A DNA stretch of 38,237 nt, taken from Kineococcus rubinsiae (lineage in GTDB: Bacteria > Actinomycetota > Actinomycetes > Actinomycetales > Kineococcaceae). Positions 20,954-29,121 of the stretch are shown here, one piece after another. The stretch covers positions 1 to 38,237 of the forward strand of contig NZ_VWPY01000042.1 in assembly GCF_011839805.1 (NCBI RefSeq), read 5' to 3'. The translations under genes and the position numbers were made by a program. Numbering within the stretch: position 1 is the stretch's first letter; the number at the start of each line of letters is the position of its first letter. The notes under the pieces are model-generated. The model was not told the origin of the DNA and ran no database searches. It saw nothing but the letters and a program-made list of their open reading frames with translations.

Positions 20954-22150
20954 TCAGTCGGTGCGCAGGGCGACCACGGGGTCCAGCCGGCCCGCGCGGC
21001 GGGCGGGGAAGACCCCGAAGAAGATGCCCACCGCGGCGGAGACGACGAACGCGACCACGGGCGACCACCACTCGACCTTCGCGGGCAGCGGGGACAACCC
21101 GTTCACCAGCAGGGAACCACCGACCCCGACGACGATCCCGATGACGCCGCCCACGGACGTCAGGAGCACGGCCTCGACGAGGAACTGCGTCAGCACGTCG
21201 CGCTGCCGGGCGCCCAGCGCCTTGCGCAGCCCGATCTCCTTGGTCCGCTCCCGCACGGAGACGAGCATGATGTTGGACACCCCGACCCCGCCGACGAGCA
21301 GGGAGATCCCGGCGATGGAGGCCAGGACGGCGGTGAGCAGGCCGAGGATGTCGCCGATCACCCCGAGGATCTGGGTCTGGGTGACCGCGCTGAACTCCTG
21401 GTCGGGGTACTCCTCGCGCAGGGCCTGGCGCAGGCCGCGCGAGAGGGCCGGGACGTCGGCCGCGCTGGGGGCCTTGACCGCGAACGCGTCGACCCGGTCG
21501 ATGCCGAACAGCCGCTGCGCGGTCGTGATGGGGATGTGGACCTCGTTGTCCTGGCTGACGCCGAAGGACTCGCCCTGCTCCGCGAGGACGCCCACGACCC
21601 GGAACCGCGTGCCGGCCAGGGTGATCTGGCGGCCCACCGGGTCGGCGCCCGCGAAGAGGACCTGCGAGGTGACCGACCCCAGCACCGCGACCCGCTGCCG
21701 GGTGTCCACGTCGCCCTGGGTGAAGAACTCCCCCTCGGCGACGGGCCGGGTGAACACGTACGGCAGGTTCTGGTCGGAGCCCTGGACGGTGACGTAGCTC
21801 TCGCGGCTGCCGGCCCGCACCTCGGCCGCGGAGGAGATCCGGGCCGTGACCGCGGCGTCGTCGCCGACGACGTCGCCCAGCACCCGCCCGTCGGAGACCT
21901 GCAGCGGCGACGCGGCGGCGGCCCCCTGCCCGGGGTTGGCGGTGTCCAGCTGACCCGGCACGACGAGCACGAGGTTGGAGCCGAGGCCCTCGACCTGGGA
22001 CTCGATCTGGTCGCGCGCCCCGGCGCCGATCGAGACGACGACGATGACGGCCGCGATGCCGATGATGATGCCCAGCATCGTGAGCAGGCTCCGCAGCCGG
22101 TTGCCGCGCAGCGCGTCGAAGGCGACGCGGAACGCCTCGAAGCCCTTCAC
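20954..22150 (-). CDS. MacB-like ABC transporter permease (FtsX family)
   Basis: A 398-residue membrane protein with the MacB architecture: a first helix (about 22-42, LLTMLGIIIGIAAVIVVVSIGAGA in part), a large extracytoplasmic domain (about 50-270) and three C-terminal helices (about 275-300, 325-350, 365-390). Family motifs ISLLVGGVGVSNIMLVSVRERTKEIGLRKALGA and the ending FGVFPARRAGRLDPVVALR are present. With its partner ATPase it is a mechanotransmission-type exporter rather than a channel. GTG 22150 overlaps the ATPase stop as GTGA, so it is the third cistron of the operon. The substrate is unknown. Confidence 0.92.
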   Translation of the reverse strand: MKGFEAFRVAFDALRGNRLRSLLTMLGIIIGIAAVIVVVSIGAGARDQIESQVEGLGSNLVLVVPGQLDTANPGQGAAAASPLQVSDGRVLGDVVGDDAAVTARISSAAEVRAGSRESYVTVQGSDQNLPYVFTRPVAEGEFFTQGDVDTRQRVAVLGSVTSQVLFAGADPVGRQITLAGTRFRVVGVLAEQGESFGVSQDNEVHIPITTAQRLFGIDRVDAFAVKAPSAADVPALSRGLRQALREEYPDQEFSAVTQTQILGVIGDILGLLTAVLASIAGISLLVGGVGVSNIMLVSVRERTKEIGLRKALGARQRDVLTQFLVEAVLLTSVGGVIGIVVGVGGSLLVNGLSPLPAKVEWWSPVVAFVVSAAVGIFFGVFPARRAGRLDPVVALRTD

Positions 22151-22974
22151 GCCTGCTGCCCGGCGACGTGCCGGGCGCCGGGTTCCCCGGCCGCAGCCGG
22201 ACCTGCGCCGGCCGGAGCGTCGCCGGCCGGACCGGCGGGGCGGGCCTCGAGCGCGGTGTCGCGCTCCACCCGGCCGTCGCGCACGCGGACCTGGCGGCGG
22301 GCGCGGCCGGCGACCTCGTCGTCGTGGGTGACGAGGACGACCGCGACGCCCTGCTCGGCGTTCAGCTCCTCCAGGATCCGCATGACCTCGGCGCCGTTGC
22401 GGGTGTCGAGGTTCCCCGTCGGCTCGTCGGCCAGCAGGATGCGGGGCCGGCCCACCAGGGCCCGCGCGATCGCGACCCGCTGCTGCTCGCCGCCGGACAT
22501 CTGGTTGGGGCGGTGGGTGAGGCGGTGCCCGAGGCCGACGGCGCGCAGCGACGCCTCCGCGAGCTCGCGCCGCTCGGCGCGCTTGGTCCCCCGGTACAGC
22601 AGGGGCAGGCCGACGTTGTCGAGGGCGGTGGAGCGGGGCAGCAGCTGGAAGGACTGGAACACGAACCCGACCTCGCGGTTGCGCAGGTCGGCGAGCTCGG
22701 AGTCGTCGAGCTCCAGCACGTCGCGACCGCCGACGCGCAGCACCCCGGAGGTGGGGCGGTCCAGGCAGCCCAGCAGGTGCATGAGCGTGGACTTGCCGGA
22801 CCCGCTGGGCCCGACGATGGCCGCGTACTCGCCCTCCTCGACGACGAAGCTGACGCCCTGCAGCGCGTCGACGACGGTCCCGCCGAGGTCGTAGCTGCGG
22901 GTGACGTCCACGGCCTCGATGGCGGGGCCCGAGGTGGCCGGGCCGTCGACACCGGACGGAGCGGGTGCCGTCAC
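22147..22974 (-). CDS. ABC transporter ATP-binding protein (MacB/LolD type)
   Basis: A 275-residue ATPase with Walker A GPSGSGKST (about 51-59), Q-loop VFQSFQLLP, signature MSGGEQQRVAIARAL and Walker B ILLADEPTGNLD, all typical of the LolD/MacB export class. A Pro/Ala/Gly-rich tail of about 35 residues follows the domain. It overlaps the MacA-like gene upstream (GTGA at 22971-22974) and the permease downstream (GTGA at 22147-22150). It should energise the permease encoded next. Confidence 0.93.
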   Translation of the reverse strand: MTAPAPSGVDGPATSGPAIEAVDVTRSYDLGGTVVDALQGVSFVVEEGEYAAIVGPSGSGKSTLMHLLGCLDRPTSGVLRVGGRDVLELDDSELADLRNREVGFVFQSFQLLPRSTALDNVGLPLLYRGTKRAERRELAEASLRAVGLGHRLTHRPNQMSGGEQQRVAIARALVGRPRILLADEPTGNLDTRNGAEVMRILEELNAEQGVAVVLVTHDDEVAGRARRQVRVRDGRVERDTALEARPAGPAGDAPAGAGPAAAGEPGARHVAGQQA

Positions 22975-24362
22975 GGCAGCTGCTCGCCCTGGGTGACGTC
23001 GTCCACGCCCTGCACGACGACGCGCTCGCCCGTGCGCAGCCCCTCGGTGACCTCGACGTCGTCCTCGCCGCGAGCCCCGATGGTGATGTCGCGCCGCTGC
23101 GCCCGCTCGCCCGAGCCGACGACCCAGACGGCGTCCTTCGCGCCGCCCTGGCCGCGCAGGACCGCCGACGCGGGGACCTCCACGACGCCCGGGGCCTCCT
23201 TCACGCGCAGGGACACCTCGGCCGTCATGCCGGGCAGCGGCGCGGGGGCCGGTGCGCCGGTCGTGGTGGTGCCGCCGTCGAAGCTCATGCGCGCCGTGTA
23301 CGTCACCGCTCCCCCGCCGGCGGAGGCCGCCGTCGGGTCGATGCTCGTGACGGTCGCGGCGTAGGTCGCGCCCTGGACCGCGGAGATCTGCAGGTCGGCC
23401 TTCACCCCGGGCACGACCTGCAGGACGTCGGTCTCGTCCACGTCGGCCGTCACGGTCAGCACGGAGGCGTCGATGATCGTGAGCAGGCCCGCCCCGGACG
23501 CCACGGCCGCGCCCTGCGCGAGCACGGGCGTCCCCGCGGCCGGCGCCGCCGCGCCACCCGCTCCGGAGAGCGCTCCCTCGGGCAGCGTGATGCCGCTCTG
23601 CTGCAGCAGGCCCGCCGCACCCGCGGGCAGCGCGGACCCGCCCCCGCCGCCGCCGGTCGAGGACAGGGACACGCGCCCGGAGATGGGGGCCTTCACCGTC
23701 AGCGCCTCGACGGTCGCGGTCGCGGCCGAGACGGCGGCCCGGGTCTGCAGCCGCTGGGCCTGGCCCAGGGAGGCGACGGCCCCGTCGAGGTTGCCCAGGC
23801 CCGACTGCACCTGCTGCACGAGCGCGCGGGTCTGCTGCGTCAGGAGCTCGTACTGCGTCTTCGACGTCTGCACCGCAGCCAGCGCCTGCGCCTTCGCCGC
23901 CGGGTCCGGCAGCGCCTCGGCCGCGGCCTGCGCGTCCGCGAAGCGCGCCTGCGCGTCGCGGTCCGCGGCCGCCTGCGAGGCGGCGAGCTTGCGCGCGTCG
24001 GCCGTGGAGCTGCCCGAGGACGCGGAGGAGGCCGCGTCCCGGTCGGCCTGCTCCGCCTGGGCCAGGTTGGCCCGCGCCTGCGGGGAGTCGACGGTGAGCA
24101 GGACCTGACCGGCCTGGACGTCCTGGCCGTCGGCGACGAGGAGCGTGGCGACCGTGCCCGCCGCGGGGGAGGACACCGACGCCGACGCGCGCGGCTGCAC
24201 GGTGCCCGGCGCCTCGACGACCTCCGTCACGTCCCCGCGCGCCACCTCGGCCGTGCGCACCGTCGGGGCGTCGTCGGAGCTGCACCCGGCGAGCAGCAGG
24301 GTGGTCGCGGCGAGGCCGCCCAGCAGGACCCGCGGGAGGACGGGGAGGGGATCGGCGCGCAC
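22971..24362 (-). CDS. MacA/HlyD-like periplasmic adaptor lipoprotein
   Basis: A 463-residue adaptor of the RND/MacA type. The N-terminus is a lipoprotein signal with lipobox LAGC and Cys27. A lipoyl-like half (VVEAPGTVQPRASASVSSPAAG), a long Ala/Gln-rich coiled-coil hairpin (about 100-225) and the second lipoyl half (VKAPISGRVSLSS) follow. A Gly-rich insertion comes next, then a beta-barrel domain and a membrane-proximal domain ending DVTQGEQLP. GTG 24362 has TACATT 6 nt upstream. Together with the ATPase and permease it forms a MacAB-like export or envelope-stress system; in a monoderm organism the adaptor may couple to cell-wall steps. It is divergent from the NUDIX gene. Confidence 0.88.
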   Translation of the reverse strand: MRADPLPVLPRVLLGGLAATTLLLAGCSSDDAPTVRTAEVARGDVTEVVEAPGTVQPRASASVSSPAAGTVATLLVADGQDVQAGQVLLTVDSPQARANLAQAEQADRDAASSASSGSSTADARKLAASQAAADRDAQARFADAQAAAEALPDPAAKAQALAAVQTSKTQYELLTQQTRALVQQVQSGLGNLDGAVASLGQAQRLQTRAAVSAATATVEALTVKAPISGRVSLSSTGGGGGGSALPAGAAGLLQQSGITLPEGALSGAGGAAAPAAGTPVLAQGAAVASGAGLLTIIDASVLTVTADVDETDVLQVVPGVKADLQISAVQGATYAATVTSIDPTAASAGGGAVTYTARMSFDGGTTTTGAPAPAPLPGMTAEVSLRVKEAPGVVEVPASAVLRGQGGAKDAVWVVGSGERAQRRDITIGARGEDDVEVTEGLRTGERVVVQGVDDVTQGEQLP

Positions 24363-24368
24363 GCGGTC

Positions 24369-24451
24369 AATGTAAGCGTTGGTTCCGACGCCGCTCGCCG
24401 GGCGAACGGCCCTGCCCGCCTCGCCCGTTCGAGGGACCCGCGTCGTAGCGT
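24369..24451. promoter_or_regulatory. Divergent promoter region with inverted repeat (macA-like gene / NUDIX gene)
   Basis: TACATT on the minus strand (24369-24374) lies 6 nt before the adaptor GTG, and TAGCGT on the plus strand (24446-24451) lies 5 nt before the NUDIX GTG. Between them CGAACGG (24403-24409) and CCGTTCG (24425-24431) form an inverted repeat with a 15-nt spacer, placed where a shared regulator could act. Confidence 0.45.
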
Positions 24452-24456
24452 GCGGT

Positions 24457-25005
24457 GTGACCGATCCCACCCGCGCTGCCGCCGCGGAACTCGTCGACGT
24501 GCGCGATCCGGACGACCCCGACGGCCGCGTGGTGGGCACCGCGACGCGCGCCGAGGTGCGGGCCCGCAACCTCGCGCACGCCGCGACGGGGGTGCTGCTG
24601 CGCGACGGCGCCGGGCGGGTGTTCGTGCACCGGCGCACGGACACCAAGGACGTCTACCCCGGCCGCCACGACTGCTTCGCCGGCGGGGTGCTCGCGGCCG
24701 GGGAGACCCCGGACGAGGCGGCCGTGCGCGAGCTCGCCGAGGAGCTCGGCGTCCGCGACGTGCCCCTGCGGCCCGTGCTGCGCCGCTGGTACCGCGACGG
24801 GGACACCCACTACCTCGCCCACGTCTACGAGGCGACGTGGGACGGGCGCGAGCTCGTCCTGCAGCCCAGCGAGGTGGCCGCCGGGTGGTGGGTGCCCGAG
24901 CAGGAGCTGCGGGCGGCGCTCGCGGACCCGGCGTGGCCGTTCGTCCCCGACACCCGGGCCCTGCTCGCGCAGTGGCCCGGGTGGGGGACGCCTCAGCCCG
25001 CCTGA
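24457..25005 (+). CDS. NUDIX hydrolase (YfcD-like)
   Basis: A 182-residue NUDIX protein. The complete catalytic box is present around GGVLAAGETPDEAAVRELAE, continuing EELGV, with the metal-binding Glu residues of the REL-x-EE core. The upstream part resembles the YfcD/isopentenyl-diphosphate isomerase-like subgroup (ELVDVRDPDDPDGRVVGTATR, VFVHRRTDTKDVYPG). It probably cleaves a nucleoside-diphosphate-linked compound; the substrate is not predictable. GTG 24457 has TAGCGT 5 nt upstream. The gene is convergent with mpa, leaving 10 nt between the stop codons. Confidence 0.88.
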   Translation: MTDPTRAAAAELVDVRDPDDPDGRVVGTATRAEVRARNLAHAATGVLLRDGAGRVFVHRRTDTKDVYPGRHDCFAGGVLAAGETPDEAAVRELAEELGVRDVPLRPVLRRWYRDGDTHYLAHVYEATWDGRELVLQPSEVAAGWWVPEQELRAALADPAWPFVPDTRALLAQWPGWGTPQPA

Positions 25006-25015
25006 GGGGACGGAC

Positions 25016-26698
25016 TCAGAGGTACTGGCCGGTGTTGGCGACCGTGTCGATCGAGCGGCCGGCCTCCGTGCCCTTCTTGCCCTGCATCAGCGTGCGGATG
25101 AACACGATCCGCTCGCCCTTCTTGCCGGAGATCCGCGCCCAGTCGTCGGGGTTGGTGGTGTTCGGCAGGTCCTCGTTCTCCTTGAACTCGTCGACGCACG
25201 CCGCGAGGAGGTGGTCGACGCGCAGACCGCGCTGCTGCAGCGACAGCAGGTCCTTGATGGCCATCTTCTTGGCCCGGTCGACGATGTTCTGGATCATCGC
25301 GCCCGAGTTGAAGTCCTTGAAGTACAGGACCTCCTTGTCACCGCCCGCGTAGGTCACCTCGAGGAACTCGTTCTCCTCGGACTCGGTGTACATGCGCTCG
25401 ACGGTCGCCTGGATCATGGCGTCGACCGCGGCCTGGGGGACGCCGCCGTTGACCAGGACGTCGTCCTCGTGCAGCGGGAGGTCGGTCGTCAGGTACTTGG
25501 CGAAGATCTCCCGCGCGCTCTCGGCGTCCGGGCGCTCGATCTTGATCTTCACGTCGAGGCGGCCCGGGCGCAGGATGGCCGGGTCGATCATGTCCTCGCG
25601 GTTGGAGGCGCCGATGACGATGACGTTCTCCAGCAGCTCCACGCCGTCCAGCTCCGAGAGCAGCTGCGGGACGATCGTCGTCTCGACGTCGGAGCTGACG
25701 CCCGACCCGCGGGTGCGGAACAGCGACTCCATCTCGTCGAAGAACACGATGACGGGCGTGCCCTGGCTGGCCTTCTCGCGGGCGCGGGCGAAGATCAGCC
25801 GGATGTGGCGTTCCGTCTCGCCCACGTACTTGTTGAGCAGCTCGGGGCCCTTGATGTTCAGGAAGTAGCTCTTGGCCTGGCTCTCCCCGCGCAGGGCCGC
25901 GGCCTTCTTGGCGAGGGAGTTGGCGACCGCCTTGGCGATGAGCGTCTTGCCGCAGCCGGGGGGGCCGTAGAGCAGGATCCCCTTGGGCGGGCGCAGGCCG
26001 TGCTCGCGGAACAGGTCCGCGTGCAGGAACGGCAGCTCCACCGCGTCGCGGATCTGCTCGATCTGCGGGCCCAGGCCCCCGATGTCGGTGTAGTCGATGT
26101 CGGGCACCTCCTCCAGGACGAGGTCCTCGACCTCGGCCTTGGGGATGCGCTCGAAGGCGAACCCGGAGCGGGTGTCGATCGTCAGGGAGTCGCCGATGCG
26201 CAGCGGGCCGTCCATGAGCGGGCCGGCCAGGCGCACGACGCGCTCCTCGTCGGCGCGGGCCAGCACGAGGACGCGGCCGTCGGGCAGCAGCTCCTTGACC
26301 GAGGCCAGCTCACCGACGCGCTCGAAGTCGCACGCGGCCACGACGTTCATGGCCTCGTTGACCATGACGTCCTGGCCGGGGCGCAGCGCGGCGAGGTCGA
26401 CGGCGGGGCTCACGGCCACCCGCATCCGCCGCCCGGCGCTCATGACGTCGGCCGTGGAGTCCTCCAGCGCCTCGAGGAACGTGGCGAACTGGGCGGGCGG
26501 CTGCCCGAGGCGGTCCACCTCGGACTTCAGCGACACGATCTGGTCGCGGGCCTCCCGCAGGGTGCCGGCGAGCCGGTCGTTCTGGGCGCTCACCTGCGCC
26601 AGGCGCGTGCGCGCGGCGGCCAGCTGCTCCTCGAGCAGGGCCGACTGGCGGGCGTCCCGCTCCGGTCCGCCGCCGTAGCGGCGCTGAGGCTCCGTCAT
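25016..26698 (-). CDS. mpa: Proteasomal ATPase Mpa/ARC
   Basis: The hexameric AAA+ unfoldase that recognises Pup and feeds substrates to the 20S core. The 560-residue protein has an N-terminal coiled coil (about 16-65) that binds Pup, tandem OB folds (about 85-190), the AAA domain with Walker A GPPGCGKT (245-252) and Walker [10 protein letters not shown] (Asp321, Glu322), and the C-terminal GQYL that docks into the alpha ring (penultimate Tyr). GGGGAG lies about 9 nt before ATG 26698. It is separated from dop by the ABC exporter and NUDIX genes. The probable -10 is TAGTGT at 26778-26783, flanked by two copies of an 11-bp direct repeat. Confidence 0.96.
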   Translation of the reverse strand: MTEPQRRYGGGPERDARQSALLEEQLAAARTRLAQVSAQNDRLAGTLREARDQIVSLKSEVDRLGQPPAQFATFLEALEDSTADVMSAGRRMRVAVSPAVDLAALRPGQDVMVNEAMNVVAACDFERVGELASVKELLPDGRVLVLARADEERVVRLAGPLMDGPLRIGDSLTIDTRSGFAFERIPKAEVEDLVLEEVPDIDYTDIGGLGPQIEQIRDAVELPFLHADLFREHGLRPPKGILLYGPPGCGKTLIAKAVANSLAKKAAALRGESQAKSYFLNIKGPELLNKYVGETERHIRLIFARAREKASQGTPVIVFFDEMESLFRTRGSGVSSDVETTIVPQLLSELDGVELLENVIVIGASNREDMIDPAILRPGRLDVKIKIERPDAESAREIFAKYLTTDLPLHEDDVLVNGGVPQAAVDAMIQATVERMYTESEENEFLEVTYAGGDKEVLYFKDFNSGAMIQNIVDRAKKMAIKDLLSLQQRGLRVDHLLAACVDEFKENEDLPNTTNPDDWARISGKKGERIVFIRTLMQGKKGTEAGRSIDTVANTGQYL

Positions 26699-26761
26699 GG
26701 CGCATCTCCCCTCCGTCGCCGCTCCCGGTCCCGGTTCCCGGTGCGAACCGGACCGCGGTGA

Positions 26762-26814
26762 GCGGTGGATGCCCACGACACTAACCCGACGGTGGCGTCG
26801 CGCGCGGTGGATGC
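26762..26814. promoter_or_regulatory. mpa promoter region with paired direct repeats
   Basis: On the minus strand TAGTGT (26783-26778) is the likely -10 element. GCATCCACCGC occurs at 26814-26804, overlapping the expected -35 region, and again at 26772-26762, over the expected start site. Centre-to-centre spacing is 42 bp, about four helical turns, as for a dimeric regulator binding the same face. Confidence 0.45.
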
Positions 26815-26891
26815 GGACCGGCGCGCCAGGCCCGTGAGGGCATCGAAACACGCCCGTGACACGCCCCGGGCGGGGGCCCGGCGGCGGCGGG

Positions 26892-26897
26892 TAGCGT
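26892..26897 (+). promoter_or_regulatory. -10 element of the kynurenine operon
   Basis: TAGCGT is 40 nt before the kynureninase GTG. A start near 26904 would leave a leader of about 34 nt that includes the ribosome binding site. Confidence 0.4.
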
Positions 26898-26937
26898 GCC
26901 GCGCGGAGGGCGGCCCCGCCCGAGGAGGAGACCCGCC

Positions 26938-28233
26938 GTGAGCGACCGACCGCCCGCCGACACCCGCTGGCTCGACCGCGCCGACGCCCTGGACGCCGCC
27001 GACCCCCTCGCCGCCCTGCGCGAGGAGTTCCTGCGCTCCCCCGACGACGACGTCGTGTCCTACCTCGACGGCAACTCCCTCGGCCGGCCGCTGCGCGCGG
27101 CCGCGGAGGCCCTGGGCGACTTCGTGAGCAGCCAGTGGGCCGGGCGCCTCATCCGCGGCTGGAGCGAGGGCTGGATGCAGTGGCCCGAGGTCGTCGGCGA
27201 CCAGCTCGGCCGGGTGGTCCTCGGCGCCGCCGCCGGGCAGACCGTCGTGGCCGACTCCACGACCGTCCTCTTCTACAAGCTGGCCCGCGCGGCCGTCGAC
27301 GCCGCCGGCCCCGGCCGCACGGAGATCGTCACCGACACCGACAACTTCCCCACCGACCGCTACGTGCTGGAGGGCATCGCCGCCGAGCGGGGCCTGACGG
27401 TGCGCTGGATCGAGACCGACCCGACCTCCGGGATCACGGTGGAGCAGGTGCGCGCGGCCGTCGGCCCCGCCACGGCCCTGGCCACCTTCAGCCACGTCGC
27501 CTACCGCTCCGGCCACGTCGCCGACGCCCCCGGCATCACCCGGGCCGTGCACGACGCCGGCGCCGTGGTCCTGTTCGACCTCAGCCACTCGGCGGGCTCC
27601 GTCGAGCTCGCCCTGGACGCCTGGGAGGTCGACCTCGCCGTCGGCTGCTCCTACAAGTACCTCTGCGGCGGCCCCGGCTCCCCCGCCTTCGGCTACGTCG
27701 CCACCCGCCACCACGGCGTCCTGCAGCAGCCCGTCCAGGGCTGGATGGGGCACGCCGACCCGTTCCGCATGGGCCCGGGCTACGCGCCCGCCGCCGGCGC
27801 CCGCGGTCTCGTCAGCGGCACCCCGCCGATCCTCGGGATGGTGCCGCTGCGCTGCGGGCTCGACCTCGTCGAGCGCGCGGGCATGCCCGCCATCCGCGCG
27901 AAGTCGCTGCAGCTCACGGGCTTCGTGCTCGACGTCGTCGACGACTGGTTCGCCGGCACCGGCGTCGAGGTCGCCTCCCCGCGCGAGCCCGCGCTGCGCG
28001 GCGGGCACGTCACCCTGTCCCGCAGCGACTTCCGCGAGGTCACCGCGGCCCTGTGGGAGCGCGGCGTCCTGCCCGACTACCGCGACCCCGGCGGGCTGCG
28101 CATCGGCCTGGCCCCCCTGAGCACCAGCTTCCGCGAGGTCCACGACGGCCTCGCCGCCCTGCGCGAGGTCCTCGACGCGTGGCCCCTGCCCACCGCCGCG
28201 CGGACGGACGCCGCCGTCGGGGTCACGTCGTGA
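26938..28233 (+). CDS. kynU: Kynureninase
   Basis: A PLP enzyme that cleaves kynurenine to anthranilate and alanine, the last step of this operon's pathway. The 431-residue protein belongs to fold type I. Visible landmarks are [11 protein letters not shown] at 42-52, the FPTDRYV segment (about 137-143), DLSHSAG with Asp214 holding the pyridine nitrogen, and [11 protein letters not shown] with the Schiff-base Lys240. A GWMGH motif follows, and the C-terminal domain has [15 protein letters not shown] lies 9 nt before GTG 26938. The stop overlaps the next gene as GTGA, so it is coupled to the dioxygenase. Confidence 0.95.
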   Translation: MSDRPPADTRWLDRADALDAADPLAALREEFLRSPDDDVVSYLDGNSLGRPLRAAAEALGDFVSSQWAGRLIRGWSEGWMQWPEVVGDQLGRVVLGAAAGQTVVADSTTVLFYKLARAAVDAAGPGRTEIVTDTDNFPTDRYVLEGIAAERGLTVRWIETDPTSGITVEQVRAAVGPATALATFSHVAYRSGHVADAPGITRAVHDAGAVVLFDLSHSAGSVELALDAWEVDLAVGCSYKYLCGGPGSPAFGYVATRHHGVLQQPVQGWMGHADPFRMGPGYAPAAGARGLVSGTPPILGMVPLRCGLDLVERAGMPAIRAKSLQLTGFVLDVVDDWFAGTGVEVASPREPALRGGHVTLSRSDFREVTAALWERGVLPDYRDPGGLRIGLAPLSTSFREVHDGLAALREVLDAWPLPTAARTDAAVGVTS

Positions 28234-29102
28234 GCAGCGAGGCCGACGGCACGGCCACGGGCAACACCCGCGCGGTCGAGGACGGGGTGGTCACCGACTT
28301 CACCCGCGAGATGTCCTACGGGGAGTACCTGCACCTCGGGGAGCTGCTCTCGGCCCAGCACCCGCTCAGCGTCCCCGAGCACCACGACGAGCTCCTCTTC
28401 ATCGTCCAGCACCAGACGTCGGAGCTGTGGCTGAAGCTCGTCCTGCACGAGCTGCGCTCCGCCGCAGCGCACCTCGCCGCCGACGAGCTGCGCCCCGCGC
28501 TGAAGGAGCTGGCCCGCGTCAAGCACATCCAGCGCACCCTCACCGAGCAGTGGTCGGTCCTGGCCACCCTCACCCCCACCGAGTACGCCCAGTTCCGCGG
28601 CTTCCTCGCCAACTCCTCCGGCTTCCAGTCCCACCAGTACCGCGCCGTGGAGTTCGTCCTGGGCAACAAGAACGCCGCCATGCTCGACGTCTTCGCCCAC
28701 GACCCCGGCGAGCACGCCCTGCTGCAGGAGCTGCTGCACGCCCCCAGCCTCTACGACGAGTTCCTGCGCCTGCTCGCCCGCCGCGGGCACCCCGTGCCGC
28801 AGGCGCTGCTGGAGCGCGACGTGACCCTCGCCCACGTGCACACCCCCGGGCTCGTCGACGTCTTCCGTGGCATCTACGAGGACGCCGAGGGCCACTGGGA
28901 GGAGTACGAGGCCTGCGAGGAGCTCGTCGACCTCGAGGAGAACTTCCAGCTGTGGCGCTTCCGCCACCTCAAGACCGTCGAGCGCACCATCGGCTTCAAG
29001 CGCGGCACCGGCGGCTCCTCCGGCGTCGGCTTCCTCGCCCGCGCCCTCGACCTCACCTTCTTCCCCGAGCTCTACGCCGTGCGCACCGAGATCGGCCGCT
29101 GA
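28230..29102 (+). CDS. kynA: Tryptophan 2,3-dioxygenase
   Basis: A haem enzyme that opens the indole ring of L-tryptophan to N-formylkynurenine, the first step of the pathway. The 290-residue protein has the family blocks [51 protein letters not shown] and [20 protein letters not shown]; the His in [10 protein letters not shown] is the expected haem ligand. The GTG start is fused to the kynureninase stop by GTGA and has only a weak ribosome binding site, so translation is probably coupled. The formamidase-like gene follows 19 nt later. Confidence 0.96.
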   Translation: MSSEADGTATGNTRAVEDGVVTDFTREMSYGEYLHLGELLSAQHPLSVPEHHDELLFIVQHQTSELWLKLVLHELRSAAAHLAADELRPALKELARVKHIQRTLTEQWSVLATLTPTEYAQFRGFLANSSGFQSHQYRAVEFVLGNKNAAMLDVFAHDPGEHALLQELLHAPSLYDEFLRLLARRGHPVPQALLERDVTLAHVHTPGLVDVFRGIYEDAEGHWEEYEACEELVDLEENFQLWRFRHLKTVERTIGFKRGTGGSSGVGFLARALDLTFFPELYAVRTEIGR

Positions 29103-29121
29103 CCCACCCCGAGGACCCCGC

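Noticed and set aside
24999-25030. CTGAG/CTCAG repeat between the NUDIX and mpa stop codons as a bidirectional terminator.
   Set aside because: A 5-bp stem with an 8-nt loop is too weak compared with the other hairpins in the window.
25335-25355. TTGTCACCG followed by TAGGTC on the plus strand, similar to a PafBC-dependent promoter motif.
   Set aside because: It lies antisense inside the mpa coding sequence with no gene downstream in that direction, and the spacing and bases deviate from the motif.
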